NCBI RefSeq assembly: GCF_018991925.1
Contig: NW_024735503.1
Span: 3,389,253 to 3,453,252, forward strand
Reading direction: 5' to 3'
DNA from: Homarus americanus
Lineage: Eukaryota > Arthropoda > Malacostraca > Decapoda > Nephropidae
DNA: 64,000 bases
Positions within the stretch are counted from its first letter, which is position 1. Each line of letters starts with the position of its first letter. Positions 11,459 to 20,695 of this stretch are shown here, piece by piece. The notes below the pieces were generated by a model that did no database searches, had not been told where the DNA came from, and was given only the letters and a program-made list of their open reading frames with translations. Position numbers and translations under genes: made by a program.

Positions 11459-11634
11459 ATTTTTCCTCCCTCCCACACTAACACATACCCTTCTCCCCGT
11501 GGTCAGAGTATATCACCTACAAGGGCTCACAGAACCCTCTGGTGTTGACGGTGACAGCCAAGGTAGTGGTGCAGTGCCACTTCGACCTAAGGATGTACCC
11601 GTGGGACCAGCAGCAGTGTGACGCCCAAGTACAA
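7738..11634 (+). CDS. Chimeric receptor: pentraxin, C-type lectin, LDLa, Cys-loop channel ligand-binding domain (5' part of gene)
   Basis: Five exons (7738-7828, 8179-8406, 8945-10434, 11212-11320, 11507-11634) splice in phase with GT/AG introns and give 682 residues without a stop. Domains in order: signal peptide with a Leu run (about 1-31); pentraxin-like domain (about 50-245; FTLCIWF, LVLGQEQDVLDGGY, NQAFVGHLTRLTLW); C-type-lectin-like domain (about 256-391); LDL-receptor class A module (491-525, six cysteines, LCDNVFDCSDGTDERNC); then the extracellular domain of a Cys-loop ligand-gated channel (about 526 onward; FTIRWRDSRLEF, VWTPWLW, and the Cys-loop C663-C677 with 13 residues between). 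It should be a type of cell-surface receptor subunit. The four transmembrane segments were not found, so ion selectivity is unknown and the gene is incomplete here. Known family facts: Cys-loop subunits assemble as pentamers; pentraxin, CTLD and LDLa modules bind carbohydrate, lipid or protein ligands, often in immunity. That one protein carries them all is seen directly in exon 3. Confidence 0.85.
8179..8406 (+). CDS. Receptor exon 2: N-terminal half of pentraxin-like domain
   Basis: The acceptor gtgctgcag precedes 8179 and the donor gtaagt follows 8406. The translated segment contains FSLPSFTLCIWFNVVTLLEL and SSLLSYALSARDDDVINI, the hydrophobic beta-strand pattern that opens pentraxin domains (x-F-x-x-P-x-F-x-x-C-x-W, then S-L-L-S-Y). 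The exon enters with two bases of a codon and leaves with one, so it fits between exons 1 and 3. Residues about 31-107 of the model. Confidence 0.75.
8945..10434 (+). CDS. Receptor exon 3: pentraxin end, CTLD, LDLa and start of channel domain
   Basis: One 1490-base exon carries four domain regions. The acceptor is ctattgacag at 8944. The nearer upstream AG at 8926 would create a TGA with exon 2, so it is rejected. The pentraxin remainder contains LVLGQEQD and a closing TLLDWDDVTW. The lectin-like domain runs from EFLLFTNQMTWSDARAF to a Cys at about residue 391 (VYVWLGVLL, GVWHRENPF). The LDLa module has the calcium-site pattern DCSDGTDERNC. The channel domain starts at GYVDVMPPQIPVDITVHVEV. 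The exon ends NPEQK at donor gtgagt, phase 0. Because all domains sit in one exon, the fusion is not an artefact of exon joining. Confidence 0.9.
11212..11320 (+). CDS. Receptor exon 4: channel ligand-binding domain, loop A region
   Basis: The exon starts after tgtggcaacag and ends before gtaagt. It reads VWTPWLWVMQGTLTPEQDGE and on to VQRLGQGAVVSG. The W-T-P motif corresponds to the conserved loop A (W-x-P-D/x) of Cys-loop receptors. Entry is phase 0, matching exon 3; exit leaves one base, matching exon 5. It lies 777 bases downstream of exon 3. Confidence 0.8.
11426..11455. repeat. (GA)n microsatellite in receptor intron
   Basis: A run of about 15 GA dinucleotides directly precedes the pyrimidine tract and acceptor of the Cys-loop exon. 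Confidence 0.9.
11507..11634 (+). CDS. Receptor exon 5: Cys-loop
   Basis: The exon follows ccccgtggtcag and precedes gtaagc. It encodes EYITYKGSQNPLVLTVTAKV and then VVQCHFDLRMYPWDQQQCDA. The C-x13-C with F-x-x-x-x-Y-P-W-D-x-Q inside is the diagnostic signature of the pentameric ligand-gated channel family (P-F/W-D-x-Q core). The intron upstream contains a (GA)n run at about 11426-11455. Exit is phase 0; the next exon is not certain. Confidence 0.88.
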
Positions 11635-11854
11635 GTAAGCAGCTGGGACTAATTGTTTATAGTAAAAAAAATAGGAACCAAGGAGTACTGGTTTATATAC
11701 GTTTGGCTTAAAGATCGAATTCACTCACTGAGCGAAAAAAAAAAGTCCACACTGAATTGGGGACGTTTTCAAATAACCAGGAAGGAAAATTTCGCGTCGT
11801 GGGTTTCTCCGAAAACCAAAACGAGTTTTGGACGGTCTCGAAATTCCTCTAATA

Positions 11855-12050
11855 AAACCTAACCCAACCAAACCTAATCTAACATAACCTAATTTAAACC
11901 AAATCTAATCTAAGCTAACCTAACCAAACCTTATCTAATATAATCTAATCTACCCTAACCTAACCCAATCTAGCCCAACCCAAGCTAACTTAAACCTAAC
12001 CTAGCCTAGCCCAAACTAATATAACCAAACCTAACCTAACCTAACCTAAC
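11855..12050. repeat. Degenerate CCTAA (TTAGG-type) block
   Basis: About 35 imperfect copies of the pentamer CTAAC/CCTAA with frequent TCTAA, CCAAA variants. TTAGG is the usual arthropod telomere repeat. Smaller blocks of the same kind occur at 15635-15655, 21540-21670, 23660-23845, 43935-44035, 51780-51800, 54705-54800 and 62715-62735. Confidence 0.85.
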
Positions 12051-12126
12051 CAAGAGCAAAATTTCACTTTCTGGTTATTTTGTAGACGTCCACAATGCAT
12101 TGTGATCGGTTTTTTTCGCTCATTAA

Positions 12127-12620
<494 letters not shown>

Positions 12621-12825
12621 GTTCATTATGACCCAAGTATGTGTACTCAAGTTACCGTGTTTGACGGAGAGAAATTACCTCGAAAACTAACTGTAGTAGA
12701 TGTCAGTACCACAAATACATCACTATAGTAGCCGTACAGTGTCTCATGAATTTATCCTAATAATTTATTCCAAGGAGTGAACTATCATTATCAACACTCG
12801 ACTCCTTCTTTCATCGTTTCGTCAC

Positions 12826-13125
12826 CACCACCAGGTAACACCATCATCTGACATCATCACCACCACCAGGTAACACCATCATCTGACATCATCACCACCA
12901 CCAGGTAACACCATCATCTGACATCATCACCACCACCAGGTAACACCATCATCTGACATCATCACCACCACCAGGTAACACCATCATCTGACATCATCAC
13001 CACCACCAGGTAACACCATCACCTGACATCATCACCACCACCAGGTAACACCATCACTTGACATCATCACCATCACTTGACATCATCACCATCACCAGGT
13101 AACATCATCATCTATCACCACCATC
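12826..13125. repeat. Minisatellite, 35-bp unit
   Basis: About eight tandem copies of a 35-base unit containing caccaccaccaggtaacacc and atcatctgacat. The spacing of the 'ggtaaca' word is 35 bases (12834, 12869 and so on). The first copies are identical; the 3' copies decay and shorten. Confidence 0.9.
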
Positions 13126-13189
13126 ATCACCTTGATTCTAACAAAGGCCTTAGTTGTAATGAACCTCTTGAACGACTATTGACAACCAT

Positions 13190-13505
13190 TTTAAAAGAGG
13201 TTTTATAGTGATTCTAACACACGTCTTATAGTGATTCTAACAAGTCTTATAGTGATTCTAACACACGTCTTATAGTGGTTCTAACAAGTCTTATAGTGAT
13301 TCTAACACACGTCTTATAGTGATTCTAACACGTCCTGTACTGATTATGACACGTCTTATATTAATTCTAACACACGTCTTACAGTGATTCTAACACGTCC
13401 TGTACTGATTATGACACGTCTTATATTAATTCTAACACACGTCTTACAGTGGTTCTAACACGTCCTGTACTGATTCTAACACGTCTTATGCTGATTGTAA
13501 AGAAC
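13190..13505. repeat. Minisatellite, 20-23-bp unit
   Basis: About 14 imperfect copies of a unit with gtcttatagtgattctaaca, alternating longer (with cac) and shorter forms. In the 3' half a compound period appears in which 'cgtcctgtactgattatgac' alternates with the base unit. Confidence 0.85.
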
Positions 13506-14080
13506 GTGGTAGGGATTATGAGAAAACTTTACAGCGGTGTTTCATAAGGTAATGGCTCAACCTCTCGACGAGTGGCTCAACACAACATGTGATGTTTTTT
13601 GTCCACTTGGAATTTTTGTCTGGTGTGATATTTACCAGTTGATTTGTCTGGTGAAATTTTTATCCAGAGAGGAGGAGGGGGAGGTTTTTTTTTTTCAAGT
13701 GGGATACTTGGCCTTGCCCCGTTGCTGGGAGAAGGGAGGCGCCATCACCTCCCTGTGGATCAATACCCAAGGGAAGGACGTGGGTGCTGCTGCTCCTGCC
13801 TTCAACTGTTTGTTTACAAGTCTCTCTCTGAACATTTCCGCATCATGTAGTGAAGGAAGGAAGGAAGGAAGGAAGGAAGGAAGGAAGGAAGGAAGGAAGG
13901 TGATAGCCGTAAAAGATTTTGACTCCACCTTCACACACGCATCCACACTGCTGCGTCGTCACTCACACGATGGGAGGGTTTTGTTTCGTACTGTACGGGG
14001 GAAAACTCCATCTAATTGAGGACTCGGCTCGAGGCAAATCTGCCGTGATGCAGGATCCATAAATCTTGGGAGTTTCGACC
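13506..14080. other. No gene seen; GGAA microsatellite
   Basis: The only clear structure is a run of about 12 GGAA/AAGG tetramers at 13852-13900. The open frames across it are repeat-driven (Gly-Arg-Lys and its complement Leu-Pro-Ser-Phe). Confidence 0.6.
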
Positions 14081-14114
14081 AATTACACGGAGTTTAAGAT
14101 CGCATGCAGCGATG

Positions 14115-14315
14115 TGTAAACCAATAAGTGGTCGGTTTACAGAGGAGCACCGGACGTCCCAGATTGCATCGGCCAGTCGTAGTGCTGCTAGGGCCTACTG
14201 TGCGCGACGACCCAGCCCACCAGCCAATCAACTGTGCCTGATCTCTCTCGGCAACCAATAGCCTCTGCGGTGTTAGCCCATTGGGCGTGGCCCTCAGAGA
14301 AGAAGGGGCGGAGCT
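14115..14315. promoter_or_regulatory. CCAAT-box and GC-box cluster (promoter-like)
   Basis: Within 200 bases there are CCAAT at 14121, 14224 and 14255, an inverted CCAAT (cccattggg) at about 14278, and a GC box GGGGCGG at 14305-14311, in a CpG-richer context than the surroundings. No TATA box is seen. The cluster lies just upstream of the candidate exon at 14.46 kb. It could be a CpG-type promoter on either strand or an internal start of the receptor gene. This is inference from motif density only. Confidence 0.35.
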
Positions 14316-14456
14316 GACGGGGAAGCTGCAGGGATGCTGACTCTCATCTCCAGTCGGTTCCGCCAATTTAGTGTGACGGACAGAATCAAAACAAACTTGG
14401 GGGTGAAATCGCTTGTGAAATTGGTCATCGGGAGGACAAGGCTCTTATTTACACAG

Positions 14457-14543
14457 GCACCAAGTCAGGCCAGTGGACAATCGAACTAGTGGGACAAGCC
14501 TGTACATCAACGGAGGAGTATAACTACCTTGTTTACCTTACAG
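14457..14543 (+). CDS. Candidate receptor exon: late ligand-binding domain
   Basis: After a pyrimidine-rich stretch ending ttatttacacag, a frame reads TKSGQWTIELVGQACTSTEE then YNYLVYLT, ending at gtgaaa. The S-G-x-W-x-I/L run followed by a Cys and an alternating Y-x-Y-L-V-Y-L strand is what comes before TM1 in Cys-loop subunits (beta8-beta10). Phase does not join directly to exon 5 from this acceptor, so an intervening exon would be needed; AG sites at 14383 and 14440 would join in phase 0 but have poor pyrimidine tracts. The same frame stays open to a stop at about 14654. It could be a chance open stretch or belong to another transcript. Confidence 0.35.
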
Positions 14544-14754
14544 GTGAAACACCAACACCATCTAACTCAAAAGACACACGGAGTGAATCGGTGTTCCTAG
14601 TGTTTCCTAAAACCCCAGACATATGGAGCATTGAAGGAATGAGTTGGGAGTGAGAGGAGGAGAAGGAGGAGGGTGAGAGTGACAGAAGCTGGAGAGCCCT
14701 GAACAGGCCGACCATGACTCTGAAGGGTGACTGACTCGCTCCTGTATGTACCAG

Positions 14755-15440
14755 GTGAGTAGCAGGTGGTGGTGGGAGACAGGTAGGTGAGTCAGACAGG
14801 TGGTGGTGGGAGATAAGTAGGTGATAATGGGTGACAGACAGGTGGTGGTGGGAGAGACAGACGTGTGATGAGGAGATAGACAGACATGTGGTGAGGAGAC
14901 AGACAGATGGTGATAGGAGAGACAGACATGTGGTGGTAGGAGACAGACAGGAGGTGGTAGGAGAGACAGACAGATGGTGAGGAGACAGACAGATGGTGGT
15001 AGGAGAGACAGACATGTGGTGGTAGGAGACAGACAGGTGGTGGTAGGAGACAGACAGGTGGTGGTGGGAAACAGACAGATGGTGGTGGGTGACAGGTGGT
15101 GGTAGGAGAAAGACAGGTGGTGGTGGGAGACAGACAGGTAGTGAGGAGACAGATGGTGGTGGGAGACAGACATGTGGTGGTAGGAGACAGACAGGAGGTG
15201 GTAGGAGAGACAGACAGATGGTGAGGAGACAGACAGATGGTGGTAGGAGAGACAGACATGTGGTGGTAGGAGACAGACAGGTGGTGGTAGGAGACAGACA
15301 GGTGGTGGTGGGAAACAGACAGATGGTGGTGGGTGACAGGTGGTGGTAGGAGAAAGACAGGTGGTGGTGGGAGACAGACAGGTAGTGAGGAGACAGACAG
15401 ATGGTGGTGGGTGACAGATGGTGGTGGGAGACAGATAGGT
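14755..15440. repeat. Minisatellite of GACAGACAGGTGGTGG units with 244-bp higher-order period
   Basis: The basic unit is about 20-24 bases (gacagacaggtggtggtagg and variants). On top of it a 244-base block recurs: the words beginning gacagacatgtggtgg at 14921 and 15165 open two near-identical blocks (14921-15164 and 15165-15408). Open frames of Ser/Pro/Thr-Cys-Leu on the minus strand and Gly/Arg on the plus strand are by-products. Confidence 0.9.
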
Positions 15441-15937
15441 GGTGGTTAAGGCCATGCTGTAGACATTATTGTCTTGGCTCCACTGCAGCCATGTTCCCCG
15501 CCCAGACCTGACCACCGCGCGCGTTAACAGTAACTTGGGTTGAGCAGCGCGGTGGCACCTTTGGATCAGGGAGAACACATAAATCATTATACAATATACT
15601 TTTTTATTACCGGGGTAACCAGAAGTATTTATAGGTTAGGTTAGGTTAGGTTAAGAAGTTACCAGTACAGTAGTTGGTTATGATATGTTGCCTAATAGTA
15701 AGAGGCTCTTATCGTAAACAATGTTTTCAGGGAAATCCGGGGAGTATTTCAGCCGTGATTGATTGTGGATACACTGTACACGACAAGTAGCGAATCACTA
15801 AGCCAATAATTAAGGTGTTGCGTTATGACTCAGTTTTTATTTCTTTGGTGGTACAGGTGTCTTCAGGCGCTACCTTGGTGATGCGGCCCGGATGTATCGA
15901 GCATGGATAAAAAAGACAAATAAAAGATAAGATCTAT
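15441..15937. other. No gene seen
   Basis: Unique-looking sequence with a short ggttaggttaggtt stretch at about 15636. No exon with acceptor, donor and plausible frame was recognised. Confidence 0.5.
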
Positions 15938-15940
15938 TAA

Positions 15941-16566
15941 GGGCGACGTCACACTGACATTCGTTCAACTTTTTTTTTGCCAACTTTCAGAAAATCGTCA
16001 AACTTTTTGTTGTGCACTGTCACACAGGCGTTTAGAACCAACTCGCCAGTTTCCCTCGTTCGACAACTGTCAACAAACAAGATGGATCCAACTAACGAAG
16101 AAAGCACAGCAATTCTATGCCTTTTTTGGTGTATGAGGAGACCTGGTGATCCCAGAGACAGCGGCGTCGCATTATCTGGTCCACCAAGAAATCCTCGGAG
16201 AAGCGTGTCCTTACTTGGGAAATTATATTGTCTGTTGGCTCCGTCACATTGTTCCCGCGTGGTCGAAATGTAAACAACAAACAGCATTTTCTTACCATTT
16301 TAAAATCACGAAATCAATCATAATAATGAGTCATCTTGGGAAGGAGAGTAATAATTATTTCATAATAATTCAAGTTTTATATTTTAAGTAATTTTCTGTA
16401 TAACTACTTGTAGTATCAATTGTAGATCTTGAGTTGACTTTGGTAAGTTGTCTTACGAGTCGTCAGTGCAGACGGTCTGTACTGTTTGACAAACAGCTGA
16501 CGATTCGTGAAAAAAGTCGACAGTAATGAAAAAGTTGCAAATAGAAATGTTAGTGTGACGCCGCCT
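15941..16566. mobile_element. Non-autonomous PIF/Harbinger-type DNA transposon
   Basis: The 626-base element has terminal inverted repeats: left AGGGCGACGTCACACTGACA and right, read inwards, AGGCGGCGTCACACTAACAT. Both ends are flanked by TTA (15938-15940 and 16567-16569), the 3-base TWA target duplication typical of PIF/Harbinger elements. Inside, one frame contains an Arg-Arg-Arg-x-x-W-S cluster near 16160, reminiscent of the start of Harbinger transposases. The left internal part holds stretches of T. No full transposase is encoded. Confidence 0.72.
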
Positions 16567-16569
16567 TTA

Positions 16570-17684
16570 GTAGGATAGAGATTGGCTTGGTTAGTTTAGT
16601 TAGATACATTACAAGTAGTTTAATGAAGTGCTCCCACAATTAGATCTGACGACTCATATTTTAGTATGAAAATATTCTACAAGATTCTCAACTTTCTCTC
16701 TCTCTGATATTGATACATAGGTTTCCACACAGTGACCTAAAGAGACTGCGAAGATGAGTTCTTTCGGTGATGTGGGTCAGGCACTGTCCTGCGTCACTAA
16801 AAGAGCAGTCCGTATACAATAAGTGTACTCTGTCACAGTGGACACCTGCAGTACATATTTATCCTGGCTTTATATAAAAACCCATGTGTTGTATCATTCA
16901 TTATTTTATAGTTCATTCATATTTAACTCAAAAAACAGCATTAATTTTAATCACTAGACAGTGACTGGTCAGTGGGCGGGTGTCCAAGATCATTTGAGAT
17001 CCAAAATGGCGGACGGCGGCATCAGCTGAAGCGCCAGTGCAGAGTCTATATTACAGAAGGATGACTCACTCAACGTTAAATTTGCCCCGACTGTGGTGCC
17101 GCCTAACATAATATTATGTGATAACACCAGATTATTCACAAACAAAATATTATATGTAGTCTGTAGGTTATTGACATCCAAGTTTATAGAATATTTGCCT
17201 GCTTAATATAAGGTTATTACTCCCTTCGATTTTTCAATAAAAGCGATGGTGGTAGCTGCAGTTTTGCACCATCTAACATGAAAAGAATATCAGAGATAAT
17301 TAATCAATGCACGTTACTGTAGTTGTTCTGAATAAGCTACTATTTTTGCAGTGATATAAAGAAAATCCCTGTTATTACAAGTGGCAGTAACACTACCTGT
17401 TCACAAAACTAATGTACAGCACAGCTTCATAACTACACAACACAATATATTCACTCAATCTGACCAAGGACAACTGACAAAGTCATGAGAGGTTTGTTTC
17501 CAGCAGAGCCCTTAGGTCAGCAACCTCTGGTGTTCACAGGGCCAGACAAGCGGTGTTTCCAACGTGGCACAACCAATGTGATCTTGGAAATTTAATACTG
17601 GAGGTTTTATGAACAGGCTTCTACAGTGAACAAAGTGTGAAGATCAGGCGACATTATTCGATGTTTAAATAATAATAATAATAA

Positions 17685-17755
<71 letters not shown>

Positions 17756-18240
17756 TATTATTATCATTTATTTCGTGAAACTAGATAGGCAAAAAAAATC
17801 GGAATCTATACCTTATTTATCTCATTACTGCTCTGATGTTCACGAGCACTTCTGAAGAGTGGATAGTGATTAGTAGTAATGCCTTAGATAAAGAAAGATC
17901 TCATAATAACTAATGAGCGGTTAAGATTGCCAGAAGTACTGTAGGTTTACGACTCCTCTCTGGAGCCTTCTGTACTCTAAAGAAAGACAGGTTGATGTTC
18001 CTTTTGGTGATGTCGGAACCATTTATAGCTGCACAGTAGTTATATATCATTGTAACTTAAAATAATGTGCACAAGAAAATAAAACAATGCATTCGCCGAA
18101 ATGTGCGTCTCCCTCCCTTTAATCTCTGGTGGCCAACTATTATTTATATTTAGAAGCGCCACAATCGGGGGTGAAAGAGTTCACCCAATGGAGTGATCCT
18201 TCCTCCTTTAGCAGCAGTTCTTAACCTGGGGTACATATAC
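16570..18240. other. Intergenic or intronic DNA, no gene seen
   Basis: The stretch holds an (AAT)n/(ATT)n array at 17667-17765 that switches from AAT to ATT polarity, and a YY1-like core AAAATGGCGG at about 17002. I looked here for the missing transmembrane exons of the receptor (hydrophobic frames with splice sites) and found none. Confidence 0.5.
17667..17765. repeat. (AAT)n/(ATT)n microsatellite
   Basis: Six AAT units pass directly into about 25 ATT units, so the start can fold back on itself. The array ends in a short (AT)n. Confidence 0.9.
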
Positions 18241-18937
18241 CGAACCCACCCGGGGTAATTATATACTCGATTTAGTTGTCAAACAGAGAAAACCTCATTA
18301 ATAATGTCGAGGTATGGAACGAACTTGCTAACAGCGATCACAAAGAAATAAATTCCAGTTAGAATTTCAGGGCAGCCGCAAGGAAAATTCCACTAAAGTC
18401 CCAGATTTCAGAAGGGCAAAATTTGATAGTTTGAAGAGGCAGCTGAGAGAAGGGGTATCACGCTTGGGGGTGAACTACATGACCTCACATGAGGTGACCT
18501 CTCACAGTGTACCCACAGAGGGCGACCTCACCTTACCGAGAGACCTGGTAACAAGATCTGAGGTTGCCGAGTTCCACAACAATTTAAATAATGAGTTACT
18601 TAATGTACAAAGGCAGAACATACCATACAGAAAACTCAGATCAAACAACAATGACCCTAAATGGATAAATAATTATTAAAAGAATATTATTGGACAAAGG
18701 AAGGCTATAGGTAGGAGAATAAATCGTGGTGAAGTCTACCTCCGAGATTATTATAAGGTATTGGCCGATAGGGTTAAGACTGAGATAAGAAAAGCAAAGA
18801 GGAATAATGAACTGAAGATAGCAAGGGAGGCGAAGGCTAACCCCAAGGAATTCCATCAAATGTATCAAACTAAAACATGAGAAAAGATTGGACCATTACA
18901 GTCAGATACCGGTGAGCTAACTGATAATGACGGAGAA

Positions 18938-19979
18938 ATGAGCATTAATCTGAATAAATATTTGTCAACAGTTTTCACCACCGAAAATTTAAACATGACA
19001 CCCGTGGCAGTGACTCTATACAGAGATAGCGAAGAAAATAAATTAAGCGAGATAGTAGTGACTAGTAACGATGTTAGTAAGCAAATAGACAAACTAATGC
19101 CTAATAAGTCACCAGGTCCCGACGAGATATTTGCCAGAGTATTAAAGGAATGTAAGGAAGAGCTTAGTATGCCCTTAGCAAAGTTGTTTAACATGTCCGT
19201 AAAAACGGGTGTAGTACCAGAATCCTAGAGGATAGCGAATGTAATACTGATTTTCAAGAAGGGAGATAGATCACTATCCTCTAACTACCGACCAATCAGT
19301 CTAACATCAATTGTAGGCAAATTACTGGAAGCAATCATTTCAAACTCTATTCGAAATCACCTGGAGAAGCACAAGTTGATCAATGATTCCCAACATGTCT
19401 TCAGAAGCGGGCATTCATGTCTAACTAATCTCTTAACATTCTTTTCATCTGTTTTCGAATCAGAGGACGAGGAGCACAATTATGATGTGGTATATCTCGA
19501 CTTTAGCAAAGCCTTCGACAGAGTCCCCCACGAAAGACTAATAAGAAAAGTGTAGGCTCATGGCATCAAAGGAGATATTCTAAAATGGATTAGGGCGTGG
19601 TTACAGGACAGGAAACAGCGAGTGAGCATTAACGGCACAAAATCCCATTGGAGCAACGTCACTAGTGGAGTTCCCCCATGGCTCAGTGCTCGGACAATTA
19701 TTATTTATTATATACATAAACGACATAGATATTGGCGTAGACAGCAACATAAGTAAATTTGCTGATGACACTAAAATAGGGCGTGTAATTAATTCTGACG
19801 ATGACTCTGCAAAACTACAGGAAGATCTAAACAAATTTTTCGAATGGTCGGAAGAATGGCAGATGAGATTCAATGTGGACAAATGTAAAGTACGCAGTAT
19901 AGGAGATGTAAACAGGGAAACCAGATACCAGATGAACAACGATGTTATTGAGAAATCCGACTGCGAGAAAGAGTTATGA
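18938..19979 (+). pseudogene. Reverse transcriptase of the CR1-like LINE (broken)
   Basis: The fingers-palm core spans several frames. 18938-19228 has KSPGPDEIFARVLKE. About 19236-19554 has SNYRPISLTSIVGKLLEAII and YLDFSKAFDRVPHE. 19665-19979 has FADDTKIGRVI and the primer-grip-like FFEWSEEWQMRFNVDKCK. A stop at 19227 (CCTAG after PES) and one at 19554 (VTAG... for a Trp/Gln codon) are single-base lesions of an otherwise colinear protein. The family copies its RNA at a nicked genomic target. Confidence 0.85.
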
Positions 19980-20129
19980 GTAATGATAAGTAGGAATCTT
20001 TAGCCAAGTAAACAAAGTGTATTTGCTCGAAACAAGTCTAATAAAGTACTTAGGTTCATACAAAGGAGTGTTAGTTACAAGACTAGAGAGGTCATCCTAA
20101 AACTATATCTTGCGCTTGTGAGATCTCAC

Positions 20130-20215
20130 TTAAACATAAGAACATAAGAAAATAAGGAGTCTGCAATAGGCCGGTTGGCCTGTGCATGGCAGCTCCTGTC
20201 GAGAGTTACTACCAC
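20130..20215 (-). mobile_element. Short inverted LINE-tail insertion inside the CR1-like LINE
   Basis: Between 'agatctcactt' and 'ttactaccactctctatatta' the LINE sequence is interrupted by aaacataagaacataagaaa followed by ggagtctgcaataggccggttggcc. Read in reverse complement this is ...ggccaaccggcctattgcag...ttcttatgttcttatgttt, the 3' tail type seen at 20640-20690 and 6990-7040. It is a nested solo tail in the opposite orientation. Confidence 0.6.
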
Positions 20216-20695
20216 TCTCTATATTACAGAATGGATACAGAATCCTTGGAAAGAATTCAGAGGAAAATGACAAGACTAATCCCAGGCATTAGGAACCTTG
20301 AGTACAGAGACAGGTTAAAGCTTCTTAATTTGCACTCCCTCGAGAGACGTAGAGTGAGGGGCGATATGATCGAGGTGTATAAATGGAAGTCATGGCTGAA
20401 CAAAGGGGACATTACAAAGGTACTCAAACTAACCAACCAGGAGCGAACTCGTAACAGTGGTTTTAAATTAGACAAATTTAGATTTGGGCGCGAAATAGGT
20501 AAACATTGGTTCGGAATAGAGTAGTGGATGAGTGGAACAAGTTACCAAATATCATCATTAACTCGAATACGCTGGATAGCTTCAAACATAGGTTGGATGG
20601 ATATATGAGCAATAGAGGTTGGGTGTAAATGGGACTGCCCAGTATGGGCCAATAGGCCCGCTGCAGTTTCCTCCATTCTTATGTTCTTATACCCC

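Larger units (their letters stand above)
18247..20695 (+). mobile_element. CR1-like LINE, 5'-truncated, with reverse transcriptase
   Basis: The copy starts inside the endonuclease (NYILDLVVKQRENLINNVEV, NSDHKEI). It continues through the linker and a recognisable reverse transcriptase: MPNKSPGPDEIFARVLKECK, YRPISLTSIVGKLLEAI, DVVYLDFSKAFDRVPHERL, VSINGTKSHWSNVTSGVPPW, KFADDTKIGRVI. Then come the thumb and tail (SDCEKEL, LHSLERRRVRGDMIEVYKW), ending cccagtatgggccaataggc and cttatgttctta. Palm residues D (YLDFSKAFD) and A-D-D are present, but stops and frame changes (about 18679, 19226, 19554, 19979) kill the frame. A short inverted piece of the same family is inserted at about 20130-20215. Confidence 0.88.

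Noticed and set aside
14533..15587. Ser/Thr/Pro/Cys-Leu repeat proteins on the minus strand
   Set aside because: Translation of the GACAGACAGGTGGTGG minisatellite in alternative phases.
16082..16273. Gene starting MDPTNEESTAILCLFW
   Set aside because: It lies inside the Harbinger-type element and breaks after about 60 residues; treated as transposase remnant.
18211..18242. hAT-like terminus (cagcagttcttaacctgggg)
   Set aside because: The word resembles ends of hAT/Charlie elements, but only one end of about 25 bases is visible before the LINE starts, with no partner terminus or 8-bp duplication.
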